Origin: Larimichthys crocea
Lineage: Eukaryota > Chordata > Actinopteri > Sciaenidae
Direction: 5' to 3'
NCBI RefSeq assembly: GCF_000972845.2
Contig: NC_040019.1
Location: 13,389,586-13,453,585, forward strand
Length of the DNA: 64,000 nucleotides
The notes below the pieces were generated by a model. That model was not told the origin of the DNA. It made no database searches and was given only the letters and a program-made list of their open reading frames with translations. The position numbers and the translations under genes were made by a program. Below, piece after piece: positions 35,450-50,290 of the stretch; within the stretch, counting starts at the first letter, position 1; each line of letters begins with the position of its first letter.

Positions 35450-35880
35450 ACGTTCGATGTTTCGAAGAAGAAACGTGATGACGTGTTTACGTTTTTAGCA
35501 TAAATTATTTTAAAACTTTTAAAACAAAAAATATTTTTTTACAAACTGAAATAAATGTATTCCTCATTAATATTCAAATATGACGTCATGAACATTCTGA
35601 TTAACTTAATTATAAATGAATTATTAAATAAAACATTAAAAATATTTTTATTTATAATGTGAACAAACAAAAAAAGAAAACAGCTGAGCTATAAAAACAT
35701 GTGAATTAATCATATTTAATAATAATAATAAAATAAATAATTAGAATAAATTTAAATAATAATTATAATAATAATTAAAATAAATAATTAGAATAATATT
35801 TAAATAAATAATTAGAATAATAATTAAAATAATTGTATCAGATTTTCTTTTTATCGTCAGCTACGTGCTAGCACATTTGC
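35450..35880. other. AT-rich upstream region of nkx6.1
   Basis: Runs of AATAAATAATTA (about 35710-35830). No gene recognised. Confidence 0.5.
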
Positions 35881-35884
35881 TAGT

Positions 35885-36880
35885 TAATAATGCAGATATA
35901 CTACAGTAAAACTACAGTAATAATACTACAATAATAATGCAATAATACTACAGTAATAATACTACAATAATAATGCGGTAATACTACAGTAATAATACAA
36001 TAACACAACAATGATAATGCAGTAACACTACAGTAATAATACAATAACACTACAATAATAATGCAATAATACTACAATAATAATGCAGTAATACTACAGT
36101 AATAATACAATAATACTACAGTCATAATGCAGATATACTACTGAAAAACTACAGTAAAACTACAGTAATAATACATTAATACTACAATAATAATGCAGAA
36201 ATACTACCGTAAAACTACAGTAATTATACAATAATACTACAATAATATTGCAGTAATACTACAATAACACTACAATAATAATGCGTTAATACTACAGTAA
36301 TAATGCAGTAATACTACAATAATAATGCAGTAATACTACAGTAATAATGCAGTAATACTACAATAATACAATAATACTACAATAATAATGCAGTAATACT
36401 ACAGTAATAATACAATAACACTACAATAGTAATGCAGTAATACTACAGTAATAATGCAGTATAACTACAGTAATACTACAGTAATAATGTAGTAATACTA
36501 CAGAAATAATGCAGTACAACTACAGTAATACTGCAGTAATAATGCAGTAAAACTACAGTAACGATACAATAATACTACAGTAATACTACAGTAATAATGT
36601 AGTAATACTACAGAAATAATGCAGTACAACTACAGTAATACTGCAGTAATAATGCAGTAAAACTACAGTAACAATACAATAATACTACAGTAATACTACA
36701 ATAATAATGTAGTAATACTTCAGTAATACAATAATATATAATAATGTAAAACAAGAACAAACAAGGATCTGAAAAATAAAAGTACAAAGACCAGATACTA
36801 CAGTAATACTGAAGTAATACTGAAGTAATACTGAAGTAATACTACAATAAAACTACAGTAACGCTACAATAATAATAAAA
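35885..36880. repeat. TAATACTACAGTAATAATGC minisatellite, about 1 kb
   Basis: Units of about 10-12 bp alternating AATACTACAGT and AATAATGCAGT, with longer-range repetition (36480-36560 is repeated at about 36590-36660). Confidence 0.9.
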
Positions 36881-36955
36881 CAACAAAAGACAAAAAACTA
36901 CAAACTCCACAATGCAACGGTGACGTCATTAAAATGTAATTACGTTAATTATGAG

Positions 36956-36960
<5 letters not shown>

Positions 36961-37002
<42 letters not shown>
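36961..37002. repeat. (CA)n microsatellite
   Basis: About 40 bp of CA dinucleotide. Confidence 0.95.
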
Positions 37003-37003
<1 letters not shown>

Positions 37004-37079
37004 GATCTGCTCACATTCACTGATACAACGGCGCCGCCTGGTGGACACTCCGAGGATAGCAGCAACTCACCTGAGAACT

Positions 37080-37276
37080 CAGCTGAGTACTTTTACTTGA
37101 AGCTGAGAATACTTGAGTACTTTTACCGCTTGAAGCTGAGAATACTTGAGTACTCTTACCGCATGAAGCTGAGAATACTTGAGTACTCTTACCGCATGAA
37201 GCTGAGAATACTTGAGTACTCTTACCGCATGAATACTTGAGTACTTTTACCGCATGAAGCTTAGAATACTTGAGTA
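37080..37276. repeat. 33-bp minisatellite, left part
   Basis: Units of 33 bp containing ACTTGAGTACTCTTACCGCA and TGAAGCTGAGAAT. The array is interrupted by the transposon-like element and resumes at 42605. Confidence 0.93.
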
Positions 37277-37499
37277 CACTGTAACAAATTTCTGTAATTT
37301 CTACAGTAAAAATTTACAGTATCTTCTTGTTCTAATATTTTACAAGGTGTAACTGTATATTGCAATGCATTATGGGTAAAAAATAATTACAGTAACCTAA
37401 AGCATTTTTTCACAGTATCACATTGTAAAATTAGCCTACAGCCTACAGCCTACAGGATGGTTGTGTTTTTACTTGGTTCTGACTGTAAACGGTACATGT

Positions 37500-38760
37500 A
37501 CAGTCTAATTACAGTTAAACACTGTTAATAGAAGGCGGTTTGAAAGAGGACATTTGATGGTGGACACAGGAGCGACATCCACCCACTCAACAAAGCCTGA
37601 GTACGACGTTATTGGCCTACAAATTAAAATGTGATTCAAGTGGTAACTTAATGCAAAATGATATGACCGTATATGAGACTGGTTCGCGAGTCCAAGTTAG
37701 TTACAGAATATGCATGTTGCTGACAGGAACGAAGCGGAAAAAGTGGAAGCTGCAAAACCGGCATTTCGGTAAGAATAATGTTTCTTTATTTGTGTGTGTG
37801 TGAGTGTCTGTATTTCACATTGTTTTCTTTATCCTAGTCGTGTTTTATACGGAATATACGGGTTGTGGGACAAATGTTAGCTAGCGAAAAAAGTTAAGCT
37901 AACGCTAGCTACGAGCGTTAGCCCGTCACGTCCAGGACCGCGGGAATATGAGACATTATCTAAAACCCTCCAGGTTAGAAAACTGTTGGAGCGAAAGCAC
38001 ATATGTGCATAGTGGCCCGGCTCCACGCTAATGTGACATTAATGCATTAATGAGCGTTTTGCGCGGAAAAGTTGCTCTAAGAAGTAGTGGTGTATGATGT
38101 AGCGGAGGCTGATACAGCTCAGAGGCTGAAAACAACGTGAGAGGGACGTGATGTCATTAACGTCATATTAACAGCAGCATTATATGTTGTTATTAACGAT
38201 GCTCTTATTCGCTGCACTTGATTTAACACAATTAAGTGTTAATAAACACTAGAGGCTAATACAGACTAAACACTGAGAGGATCTGCAGCATTATGTGTTA
38301 GTATAATCTGGAGTTATATTTCCACATTTCTATTTCTATGTCATTTACTGTATGTACAGTTGAATGAGTGATGCTGACTGTGAGTTATGAGAATATAATA
38401 CTGTATTTGTGTCAGTTGAATATAGTGCAGCTAAATAAAAACATTGTGAACTACTTACAGCCTCATAATTAATGTTAGAGAATTTTTAATACGATGAAAA
38501 TGTAAAGTTTTATTTCCTGCATCAAAATTTCAAATTCACAAACCGTAGACTGTCCTCCTCGTATAATAGCTCTCAAATTTGAATTTATTTGTCCTATTTG
38601 TAGTCTAAGACAGGCAGGCTGTGTAATTAAGCATGTTTGTTTTGCTTTTGAACCGTCACTACAGGTGCAGAGGAAAACCCTGGTCAATGAGCGCTACTGC
38701 AGAGGGCACAGTGATCATCACCACACATCTGTGAAGACGAATTCAGGTCAAAATTTGTCA
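37500..38760 (+). other. 5' region of the element with candidate leader exons
   Basis: A possible exon ends at the donor TTTCG/GTAAGA near 37770. A second candidate lies between the acceptor CACTACAG (38665) and GTACATTT (38761). The sequence between is unique and not repetitive. No protein is recognised, so these are only candidate untranslated exons. Confidence 0.3.
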
Positions 38761-38844
38761 GGTACATTTAGATTGGTGACCACGTTTTCATTTGCTGTGT
38801 TTTTGGACATACTTTTTTTGTTTTCTCTTTTTTGTACTTTCTAG

Positions 38845-39545
38845 CCCAGAGATGTACCAGTGCAAACAGTGTGGCCATGAGAGTAAAACTATAATAGGAT
38901 TTACTCATCATATGAAACTTCACAGTAATGCTCCAAACTGCCCTTTTACCTGTGGCGTCCATGAATGTTCTCGTTCATTCAGAAAATTTGCAGCCTTCAA
39001 GTCTCATCTATACAGAGATCACAAGGGATGTAAATCTCACAGGAGTTGTGTGTGCTACTCTAGCAGAGCGTCACCAGCTCCTTCAAGCATACTTAGGTGC
39101 TGGGAGTCTTTTCCCTCCTGACATCCACATTGAAAAGGGAACTGAATTTTATGCAAGTGACTATAATGAGAGCATGAAGGTAGCAACTGCTACACTTAAC
39201 TTCACTCATGACACTACTGTTGCCACTAATGCTGTCACCGTCAAAGGAACAAAGTACAAAAAAGAAATGTATGTTGTTCTAGGACGGAATGACGAGGGCA
39301 TCCAAATGGGTGAGATTAAGTTGATTTTGATCCACTGTAGCGATTTTGTCTACTTTGTTGTGGAGAAGCAGCTGGCTGTGGAGCTTATTGATTTGGGTAT
39401 TCACAGTCTAACAGATGAAGTCCATGAGTCAAACTACACATGTGTTAAGCAAGAAGACCTCCTTGATTACTATCCATTAATGGGGTACAAGCTGAATGGT
39501 ACACCAGTTATAATATTTCATCACTCTCTCCCAGACATATACTGA
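38845..39545 (+). pseudogene. Element ORF1: two C2H2 zinc fingers joined to a C-terminal tail by an apparent internal deletion
   Basis: After the acceptor TTTCTAG (38844), the ATG at 38852 opens MYQCKQCGHESK. Finger 1 is C-x2-C-x12-H-x3-H and finger 2 (FTCGVHECSRSF) is C-x4-C-x12-H-x4-H, ending RDHK. The next recognisable protein, from about 39030 to the TGA at 39543, is in the +1 frame: VVCATLAERHQLLQAYLGAG, KGTKYKKEMYVVL, LLDYYPLMGYKL. In the large multicopy fish proteins I associate with this pattern, several hundred residues separate fingers and tail, so the middle seems deleted here with a frame change. Sequential lesions argue for a decayed copy; a small composite protein is less likely. 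Confidence 0.6.
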
Positions 39546-39546
39546 A

Positions 39547-41403
39547 ATGTCGGCTCTGATGGAGGACATAAGAGAAGCTGTGTTGGCGGTATTACCCAGC
39601 CTACCAGAGGATAAAGTCCAGTCACTGCTGAACAAGTTGGCAAGCATTGGCGTGGAGTCCAAATCCGATCTGCAGTTCATTAAAGAGGAGGATCTCCTGG
39701 CCAACATCACACCTATCCAGTGCCGGAGGCTTCTCAATGCCTGGCAAACTCAAGGTAAACCACATAAAAATTAAATGCTAATTTCATAACATTGATGTGT
39801 ATTGAGTGCGATATACTGTACATGTTCTTATGTATATTTCATGTTTGAATTTTGTTTTTTGTAGTTATTGTGCAGCACTATCACAATAGAATGTTTTTTT
39901 TTTTCTTATAGATCAAACGTCATATGTGACACTGACTCCTGTGGACCACTCCGACATATTCCTCAGTACCACTACAGAGGATCCTCCATCTTCTGAATCC
40001 GACAACACTTCAATGTCAAGCAGTAATACATCCAGAATGACTGTTAATTTAAGTGTCTGGCATGAAAACTTCAGTGTTCCTTGGAACAGAATGCCTCCTG
40101 GTATCATAACCGCAATTGCACTGGAGAAACGTCCATCTGCTAAAGACCGCAGGCAAATGGTACGAATCATAGTTGAGGAAATGAGGCTCAATGAACAAAA
40201 TCTATCAAAGTCTCAATGCCAGTCAATAGCCAAGATGATTGTAAAGCAACATCCTCAGAGCTTTGCTGATGTTATGAGAGATGGCACTGTGATCGGCAGT
40301 GGCTATGCATCTCTTATGACTCAACTAAAAACACGAGTAGAACATGTGAATCGTGGAAATTCTCTCTCCAGACGAAGGAAGCAGAAAAGGGTCTCAAATG
40401 CACCTGAAGACATAGCCAGAGGACCAGCTGACCAATATGGCTGCGTGAGATGGCAACCTGACTGTCCACCAGGGGAGACTGTAGAGGGTCTTAAAGAGAA
40501 AAAGAGTGAAATGCAAGACCTATATCACACTGAAGGACCAGCTGGTGCAGCGAGAGGATATGTAATTCAGTTAATGAAAACAACCTACTACCTACAAAGA
40601 AAAAATATCAATGCAAGCCCACCTCCTTCAATTGCTGAGCTGAAGACTGAGTGGCCATATCTTTTCACTCCGAAACAGATGTTCAGCCTTTCAATTTACT
40701 CACAGACATTAAAATTCTGGAAAAAATGGAGCAGGCTGTAGAAGAAAAGGGGAAGCTGATCCTTAGGTTCTTCCAGCACACGACAGCAAGGACCAGTACA
40801 GATGAGGTTGAGCGCATCCTGGTCAGTTACAACAAAGAAGAAAAGTGTGATCCATGCCCATGCGTGATTCTGCTTCTGATGGCACACTTCAAAGAGAAAT
40901 ATGAGGGGCTCATTTTTACAGGCGATGTAAGTGTAAATTATTATACTGTATGTTGAAGCTTTTGACAATTCCATCAGTTTGATCATGTTACTCAACAGTG
41001 GAGCTGAGGGTGATGATAATGTCTTCAATTCAAAATGGTGATAATGTTTCAGTTTATTTTTTCTTTGTCTTACAGGTCTTCTCAACAGCAGCTGACGTTG
41101 AGAGAACAAAGCCACTTCCTGAGTCTCCAAGACTCATCGTCTTAGGTAGTGTATTTTTTTAGTCTGTTGCAAAAATAGAGAATGAGACATTTGTTTAACC
41201 TATGGAACCTATAATAAACCATAATGTTTTTTATGTTTAGGTGATGTTCTCACAGCAACAACTGATGCTGAGCATTGAGGGCCAATGACTGTGGGTCCCA
41301 CACCAGAACATTGTGGCTGGAATGGCAGCGCTTTTCTCGTGCTATTACGTCTTTAATCTGGTGTACCAGAGGAGGCGTCGAGCACACTGGAATTCATCCA
41401 AAG
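39547..41403 (+). pseudogene. Element ORF2: SAM-like N-terminus and SAMD3-like body, frameshifted
   Basis: The ATG at 39547 follows the ORF1 stop by one base. Exon 1 (39547-39754) encodes LPEDKVQSLLNKLASIGVES and EEDLLANITPIQCRRLLNAW, an SAM-like helical domain. It splices (CAAG/GTAAAC to TTATAG) to 39912-40926, giving PPGIITAIALEKRP, MVRIIVEEMRLNE, DVMRDGTVIGSGYASL and DQYGCVRWQPDCPPGET, a pattern I link to SAMD3-like proteins. Near 40665-40695 the frame shifts by one base (QMFS then FNLLTDIKILEKMEQAVEEK). Exons 41076-41145 (PESPRLIVLG) and 41241-about 41403 (GMAALFSCYYVFNLVYQ, EASSTLEFIQR) follow; the last has two more frame changes and a TGA. Function is unknown. Confidence 0.6.
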
Positions 41404-41679
41404 GTATGTGCTTGAGGGGTTGCAAGTGGATGTATTTGTTTTTACATTTTCCATTATGAATAACATGTAATGTTATTTTTATTCAACTCCCTGCATTTTC
41501 ATTGTTGCTTGCAACGTCACTTTCTGTTTCAACTTGCATGGACCAGCACATCTGCAATTAATGCAATTTTTAGTTTTTTTGCAGTTTTGCATATTGGAAA
41601 ATGATAAGCTCATCTCCACAACTTGATGGGGTCTGCTGTTCCTGCAAACAACGTATTTCATTAAGTGTCTTTTTTCTCG

Positions 41680-41835
41680 GGTTTTGTGATTTGGCTTCAT
41701 TGGGATCAACCCAACCTCTGGCACAAAGATGACAAAGTGGATCAGTCCAAGAAGTGGGAGGTGCATGAGAAGAGGAACAACAGTGTCAGCCTTCATGTCT
41801 CTGCACTTCTCAAAAGATTAATGGATTTGAATGGC
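41680..41835 (+). other. Possible last exon of element ORF2
   Basis: An open stretch reads DKVDQSKKWEVHEKR and NNSVSLHVSALLKRLMDL. The basic, Val/Asn-rich pattern resembles what I expect near the end of SAMD3-like proteins, but the match is weak and the boundaries are not determined. Confidence 0.3.
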
Positions 41836-42158
41836 TTTGAGCCTGTCGCAAAAGAAAGGGCAATGGCACACTGTATTTCATTAACAAAAGGTGGTTCCAA
41901 AATAAGGGAGTTTTTGCATGTTAACTACATGGAGTGCCATATACTGTTTGACTTTTGTTGCTACAAATTTGGTTATACTAAGTGGGTCTGTTGCACTAGT
42001 CTTGTGCAGTCTGTTTTATGTTTTTGCCTTCTATGCCTATGCCTGTTTAAAATATGGCAATGAATTTGAAGGAAAGTTCAAGTTTTATGTTTCATACACA
42101 TCTGGTATTTCAGTTACACTGTATTTAATATACATTGTAATACACTGTATTGAGTCCT

Positions 42159-42164
42159 AATAAA
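42159..42164 (+). terminator. Polyadenylation signal of the element transcript
   Basis: AATAAA downstream of the ORF2 region and about 440 bp inside the right end of the element. Confidence 0.4.
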
Positions 42165-42604
42165 TTTTTTGCAGCACTGACTTGTTTTATTTAACAGCTG
42201 AAGATAATCTAATGTGTGTTGATACATTTTGGATTATCAGCAATCAGTGTGCTTATTAGCTAAATGTGCCACAACAAACAAAGATTAACTGTAAAACCTT
42301 CTACAATAAAATACTGAATTATGAATAAGTAACAGCTATTTACTGAAAACATTAGTTGCCAGGTAACTCATGTAATTTGAATGTAATACAAGATAAGTTG
42401 TAAACTAAAATACAATTAATGGTTGTTTTCCATATAAAACAACAATAATTGCTGTAATTTATATAACACCAAAAAAACTGTAAAAAAAATCCATTAATAT
42501 ACTGTAAATATTTTTACAGTAATTAACAACACTTTTACAGCACTTTATTGGCAACTTTTTTTGCCTGGTATTTACTGTAATTCTAACAGGAAACAGTTAC
42601 AGTG

Positions 42605-45600
42605 TACTCTTACCGCATGAATACTTGAGTACTCTTACCGCATGCAGCTGAGAATACTTGAGTACTCTTACCGCATGAAGCTTAGAATACTTGAGTACTT
42701 TTACCACATGAAGCTTAGAATACTTGAGTACTCTTACCGCATGAAGCTTAGAATACTTGAGTACTCTTACCGCATGAAGCTTAGAATACTGGTACTCTTA
42801 CCGCATGAAGCTGAGAATACTTGAGTACTCTTACCGCATGAAGCTGAGAATACTTGAGTACTCTTACCGCATGCAGCTGAGAATACTTGAGTACTCTTAC
42901 CGCATGCAGCTGAGAATACTTGAGTACTCTTACCGCATGCAGCTGAGAATACTTGAGTACTCTTACCGCATGAAGCTGAGAATACTTGAGTACTTTTACC
43001 GCATGAAGCTTAGAATACTTGAGTATCTTACCGCATGAAGCTTAGAATACTTGAGTACCTTACAGCATGACTTAGATACTTGAGTACTCTTACCGCATGA
43101 AGCTGAGGATACTTGAGTACTTTTACCGCATGAAGCTGGGAAACTTGAGTACTCTTACCGCATGAATACTTGAGTACTTTTACCGCATGAAGCTGAGAAT
43201 ACTGTGATACTTTTACCGCCTGAAGCTGAGAATACTTGAGTACTCTTACCGCATGACTACTGAGTACTTTTACCGCTGAAGCTTAGAATATTGAGTACTC
43301 TTACCGCATGCAGCTGAGAATACTTGAGTACTTTTACCGCATGAGCAGATACTGAGTACTTTTACAGCATGAAGCTAGAAACTTGAGTACTCTTACCGCA
43401 TGAGCTTAGAATACTTGAGTCTCTTACCGCATGAAGCTGAGAATACTTGAGTACTCTTACAACTTGAAGCTTAGAATACTTGAGTACTCTTACAGCATGA
43501 AGCTGAGAATACTTGAGTACTCTTACAACTTGAAGCTGAGAATACTTGAGTACTTTTACCGCATGAAGCTTAGAATACTTGAGTACTCTTACCGCATGAA
43601 GCTGAGAATACTTGAGTACTCTTACCGCATGAAGCTGAATACTTGAGTACTCTTACCGCATGAAGCGAGATACTTAGTACTCTTACCGATGAAGCTTAGA
43701 ACTTGAGTACTCTTACCGCATCAAGCTAGAGAACTGAGAATACCTGAGTACTTTTACCGCATGAAGCTGAGAATACTTGAGTACTTTTACCGCATGAAGC
43801 TGAGAATACTTGAGTACTCTTACAACTTGAAGCTGAGATCTTGGTACTTTTACGCGCTGAAGTTAGAATACTTGAGTACTCTTACCGCATGAAGCTTAGA
43901 ATACTTGAGTACTCTTACCGCATAGCTGCTGAGAATACTTGAGTACTTTACCGCATGAAGCGAATACTTGGTACTCTTACCTGAATCTTGAGTACTTTTA
44001 CCGCATGAAGGAGAATACTTGAGTACTTTTACAGCATGAAGCTGAGAATACTTGAGTACTCTTACGCATGAAGCTTAGAATACTTGAGTACTCTTACCGC
44101 ATGAAGCTGAGAATACTTGAGTACTTTTACCGCATGAAGCTGCGAATACTTGGTATCTTACCGCATGATACTGGTACTTTTACCGCATGAAGCTTAGAAT
44201 ACTTGAGTACTCTTACCGCATGCAGCTGAGAATACTTGAGTACTTTTACCGCATGAAGCTGAGAATACTTGAGTACTTTTACAGCATGAAGCTGAGAATA
44301 CTGAGTACTCTTACCGCCTGAAGCTTAGAATACTTGAGTCTTTACCGCATGAAGCTGAGATACTTGAGTCTCTTACAGCATGAAGCTGAGAATACTTGAG
44401 TACTCTTAGCATGAATACTTGAGTACTCTTACCGCATGAATCACTTGATACTTTTACCGCTGAAGCGAGAATACTTGAGTACTTTTACAGCATGAAGCTG
44501 AGAATAATGAGTACTCTTACCGCATGAAGCTAGAATACTTGAGTACTTTACCGCATGAAGCTGAGAATACTTGAGTCTTTTACCGCATGCAGCTGAGAAT
44601 ACTTGAGTACTCTTTACGCATGATACTTGAGTACTTTTACCGCATGAAGCTTAGAATACTTGAGTCTCTTACCGCATGCAGCTGAGAATACTTGGTACTT
44701 TTACCGCACTGAAGCTGAGATACTTGAGTACTTTACAGCATGAAGCTGAGAATACTTGAGTATCTTACCGCATGAACTGAGAATACTTGTACCTACAACT
44801 TGAAGCTTGATACTTGATACTCTTACAGCATGAAGCTGAGATACTTGAGTACTCTTACAGCATGAAGTGAGGAATACTTGAGTATTTACCGCATGAGCTT
44901 AGAATACTTGAGTACTCTTACCGCATGAAGCTGAGAATACTTGAGTACTCTTACCGCATGAAGCTTAGAATACTTGAGTACTCTTACCGCATGAAGCTGA
45001 GAAACTTGAGTAATCTTACCGCATGAGCTTAGAATACTTGATACTCTTACCGCATGAAGCTGAGATACCTGAGTACTTTTACCGCATGAAGCTGAGAATA
45101 CTTGAGTACTTTTACCGCATGAAGCTGAGAATACCTGAGTACTTTTACGCATGAAGCTGAGATACTTGAGTATTTACCGCACTGAAGCTGAGCTATTGAG
45201 TTACTCTTACCGCATGAAGCTGAGAATACTTGATGACTCTTACAACTTGAAGCTGAGAATCTTGATTTTTACCGCATGAGCTTGAATACTTGGAGTACTC
45301 TTACCGCATGAAGCTGAGAATACTTGAGTACTCTTACCATGCAGTGAGAATACTTGAGTACTCTTACCGCTGACTACTTGATACTCTTACCGCATGAAGC
45401 TTAGAATACTTGAGTACTCTTTACCGCATGAAGCTGAGAATACTTGAGTACTCTTACCGCATGAAGCTGAGAATACTTGAGTACTCTACCGCATCTGATA
45501 CTTGAGTACTCTTACCGCATGAAGCTTCGAATACTGAAGTACTCTTACCGCATGAAGCTGAGAATACTTGAGTACTCTTACAAATTGAAGCTGAGAATAC

Positions 45601-45985
45601 TTGAGTACTCTTACAGCATGAAGCTGAGAATACTTGGTCCTTCAACTTGAAGCTTAGAATACTTGAGTACTTTTACCGCATGAAGCTGAGAATACTTGAG
45701 TACTCTTACCGCATGAAGCTTAGAATATGAGTACTCTTACCGCATGAATACTTTAGAACTTTTACACTTGAAGCTTAGAATACTTGAGTACTCTTACCGC
45801 ATGAAGCTTAGAATACTTGAGTACTCTTACCGCATGAAGCTGAGATACTGATACTCTTACCGCATGAACTGAGAATACTTGATACTCTTACCGCATGAAG
45901 CTGAGATACTTGAGTACTCTTACCGCATGAAGCTGAGAATACTTTTACCGCATGAAGCTGAGAATACTTGAGTACTCCTCCTCGT
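42605..45985. repeat. 33-bp minisatellite, right part, about 3.4 kb
   Basis: About 100 units (ACTTGAGTACTCTTACCGCA plus TGAAGCTGAGAAT). Because 33 is divisible by three, clean runs translate as MKLRILEYSYR repeats. Many units have one- to three-base deletions, typical of unpolished long reads. No gene. Confidence 0.95.
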
Positions 45986-46008
45986 ATGGACTGATATGAA
46001 AGCTGCAG

Positions 46009-46281
46009 TCTGAGTTACACCACCTGTCGCTGCAGGTGCAGCAGATCCAGGACCAGTTTCTTTCCAAAGCCATCAGCAGCCTGAACGCACCGGCCCCCAA
46101 CATGAAAACCTGTGCAGTAACTTTACTTCATAACTTCCTGTGCAACAATCTGACCTGTGTCAGGAGCCGTAACCTCACGTGCAATAACTGTGATGGCGTT
46201 TACCGAGAACGATGCAGCACGAGAACGATGCAGCACGAGAACGATGCAGCACGAGAACGATGCAGCACTCCCTTCTTTTGA
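46009..46281 (+). CDS. Unrecognised possible terminal exon, cysteine-rich
   Basis: An open frame from a possible acceptor (GCTGCAG near 46008) reads LQVQQIQDQFLSKAISSLN, then MKTCAVTLLHNFLCNN and LTCVRSRNLTCNNCDG, with five cysteines in about 35 residues, after a heptad-like start. It ends inside a 16-bp tandem repeat (AGAACGATGCAGCACG, about four units, 46206-46264). An AATAAA at 46637 follows, tail to tail with rpl17. I do not recognise the protein. Upstream exons, if any, would lie beyond the 33-bp array. It could equally be a chance frame. Confidence 0.3.
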   Translation, partial: SELHHLSLQVQQIQDQFLSKAISSLNAPAPNMKTCAVTLLHNFLCNNLTCVRSRNLTCNNCDGVYRERCSTRTMQHENDAARERCSTPFF

Positions 46282-46636
46282 AACGGTTTCCTCTGCACAG
46301 CATCTTTATTTTATTGTTGCATTTGTATTGAAGTGTTTTGATCCTGTTACATGAGCAGTCAGTCTATCGTACGACTTTGAAATCAACCTTTTTGAAGCTT
46401 CAGTGTTCTTGTTACCATGGTAACTCATGAGTTATTTCACGAGCTCACGACTAAACTTTACAGCCTGAACACGACGTCACAGCTCGGTGACATGTGCAAC
46501 ATTTCATGACAACTGTACCGAGCTCCTCGCTGAGGCGTGTCAAACACCTGAACACGAGCGTTACATCAGTGAAGCTGAGCAGCTACAGGTGTGTCAGCAT
46601 TAATATTGTTTCCTTAATGTTTTCATGTGGTGCATA

Positions 46637-46642
46637 AATAAA
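46637..46642 (+). terminator. Plus-strand polyadenylation signal facing rpl17
   Basis: AATAAA in GCATAAATAAAGAGC, 28 bp before the minus-strand signal of rpl17. It would serve the putative exon at 46009-46281. Confidence 0.4.
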
Positions 46643-46669
46643 GAGCAGGCTGGTCTCAGTTCTCAGATG

Positions 46670-46675
46670 TTTATT
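46670..46675 (-). terminator. rpl17 polyadenylation signal
   Basis: Minus-strand AATAAA three bases after the TGA stop, predicting a 3' UTR of only about 20-30 nt. Confidence 0.75.
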
Positions 46676-46678
46676 GAT

Positions 46679-50018
<3,340 letters not shown>

Positions 50019-50290
50019 CAGAATCTGCACAGACAAAAATTAAATTTTAAATTAATTTTAAATAATAAACAGACTTCTCATGCGGTTAGCCACGTTAGCT
50101 TCAGTTCTCGACAACTGTACTGTTACTGGAACAACGTTAACTGACGGTAACAGACGTTACTGACGGTAACAGACTTACTGAAGGTAACATCACGGCACGG
50201 TCCGTGGTATAACTGGACGTTGGGCCGGTAATATTTTTCTTTACATTTCGTTTCATTCCCGTCATTTTGTGTCCCGTTCGTCGGTAACAC

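Larger units (their letters stand above)
37277..42604 (+). mobile_element. DNA-transposon-like element with terminal inverted repeats, two-ORF cargo
   Basis: The left end reads CACTGTAACAAATTTCTG. The right end, reversed, reads CACTGTAACTGTTTCCTG, and the similarity continues imperfectly for about 35 bp (both contain TACAGTAAA). The element interrupts the 33-bp array so that the flanks GAGTA and TACTCTT rebuild the array word GAGTACTCTT. The target duplication is therefore TA (with ends CACTG...CAGTG) or GTAC (with ends ACTG...CAGT). Inside are two same-strand, intron-containing ORFs. Both are damaged, so this copy is probably not active. I cannot assign a superfamily from sequence reading alone. 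Confidence 0.75.

Noticed and set aside
38666..38690. EENPGQ text resembling a 2A peptide near the first element exon
   Set aside because: It lacks the final Pro and the upstream consensus, and is followed directly by a stop. Chance.
41918..42160. Hydrophobic 80-codon frame at the right end of the element
   Set aside because: AT-rich sequence just before the polyA signal and without acceptor support. Most likely 3' UTR.
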